A stretch of DNA of 5,993 nt. Origin: Rhodococcus_D sp039923155 (GTDB lineage Bacteria; Actinomycetota; Actinomycetes; Mycobacteriales; Mycobacteriaceae). Shown here piece after piece: positions 5,679 to 5,993 of this stretch (its first letter is position 1; every line of letters starts with the position of its first letter). The notes beneath the pieces are model-generated. The model had not been told where the DNA came from. It did not search any database and worked only from the letters and a program-made list of their open reading frames with translations. The stretch is from positions 1-5,993 of the forward strand of contig JBDTDI010000340.1 of the NCBI GenBank assembly GCA_039923155.1, written 5' to 3'. The translations under genes and the position numbers were made by a program.

Positions 5679-5993
5679 CTGAACCACGACCTGTTCGTCA
5701 TGCAGATCTCGATCGTGGACAAGGTGGCCCGGACGGTCCTCGTCTACGCGATCATCGTGGTGTTGTTCCGGCTGACCGGGAAGCGGGGGCTGGCGGGTTT
5801 CACCACCTTCGACTTCGCGGTCGTGTTCCTGCTCAGCAACGTGGTGCAGAACGCCATCATCGGCAACGACAACAGTCGTCTCGGGGGTGCCGTGGGAGCG
5901 GTGACCCTGGTGGTCGTCAACACCGCCCTGTCCAGGTCGGTCGGGCGCAGCGGGGTCGTGTCCCGGATCCTGCAGGGCCGGGCCACGACGGTC
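5679..5993 (+). CDS. DUF421 (YetF/YcaP-type) membrane protein, N-terminal part; truncated by window end
   Basis: The first 105 codons of a DUF421-family inner-membrane protein are present; family members are usually about 150-230 residues, with three N-terminal helices and a C-terminal cytoplasmic domain. Counting from CTG 5679, helices lie at about 18-32, 45-59 and 68-86. Family-typical sequence includes RTVLVYAIIVVLFRLTGKRG, then TTFDFAVVFLLSNVVQNAII, then GNDNSRLGGAVGAVTLVVVN. The start of the cytoplasmic domain (VSRILQGRATTV) is just reached. CTG 5679 is preferred because GAGGAG lies five bases upstream and it adds a short N-terminus (LNHDLFV) before MQISIVDK; a conservative annotation would use ATG 5700 and lose seven residues. 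The biochemical function of the family is not established. The gene follows the aaPGS-like gene on the same strand after a 192-base gap, so it is probably a separate transcription unit. The family call is firm; the start is moderately supported. Confidence 0.85.
   Translation, partial: MNHDLFVMQISIVDKVARTVLVYAIIVVLFRLTGKRGLAGFTTFDFAVVFLLSNVVQNAIIGNDNSRLGGAVGAVTLVVVNTALSRSVGRSGVVSRILQGRATTV

Noticed and set aside
5280..5722. Minus-strand frames across the aaPGS-like 3' end and the following spacer, considered as a remnant of an HNH/13E12-type gene
   Set aside because: I could not align any HNH or zinc-ligand motif; the translations look like random GC-rich sequence.

Overview
The window is very G+C-rich, uses GTG starts, and its coding frames favour G or C at the third codon position. 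Together with the gene families present, this points to a high-GC actinomycete chromosome. No mobile element, CRISPR array, tRNA or rRNA is visible. The species cannot be named from this stretch.

Left block, minus strand (1-1383): a two-gene ABC exporter operon. The ATPase gene (631-1383) is followed by its membrane permease gene (634 down past position 1, truncated by the window edge). The two reading frames share a 4-base GTGA stop/start overlap. The substrate is unknown.

Divergent intergenic region (1384-1512): this holds the upstream signals for both directions. It includes a strong Shine-Dalgarno for the ATPase. It also has an 8-bp direct repeat (TCAGCGCG) spaced exactly 11 bp, inside a 6-bp inverted repeat, close to the start of the rightward operon. 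This looks like a tandem site for a dimeric response regulator.

Central block, plus strand (1513-5486): the main content is a two-gene, translationally coupled operon. The first gene encodes a four-helix membrane-anchored alpha/beta hydrolase of the esterase / mycolyltransferase-like family, with a GASFGG nucleophile and a GGHGW histidine. The second encodes an 891-residue multi-pass membrane protein. It starts with a rhomboid-like membrane domain lacking the protease catalytic residues and ends in a cytoplasmic aminoacyl-phosphatidylglycerol synthase (LPG_synthase_C / DUF2156) domain. The positive-inside rule puts the hydrolase outside the membrane and the synthase domain inside. The working model is a tRNA-dependent lipid aminoacylation enzyme paired with an outer-face hydrolase that removes or edits the modification. 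Such modification tunes membrane charge and resistance to cationic peptides. The ABC exporter and a possible response-regulator site beside it would fit a cell-envelope stress locus, but that link is inference.

Right edge (5487-5993): a 192-base spacer with some dyad symmetry but no gene, then the beginning of a DUF421 (YetF/YcaP-type) membrane protein running off the window. The only good Shine-Dalgarno there is placed for a CTG start at 5679 rather than for the downstream ATG at 5700.
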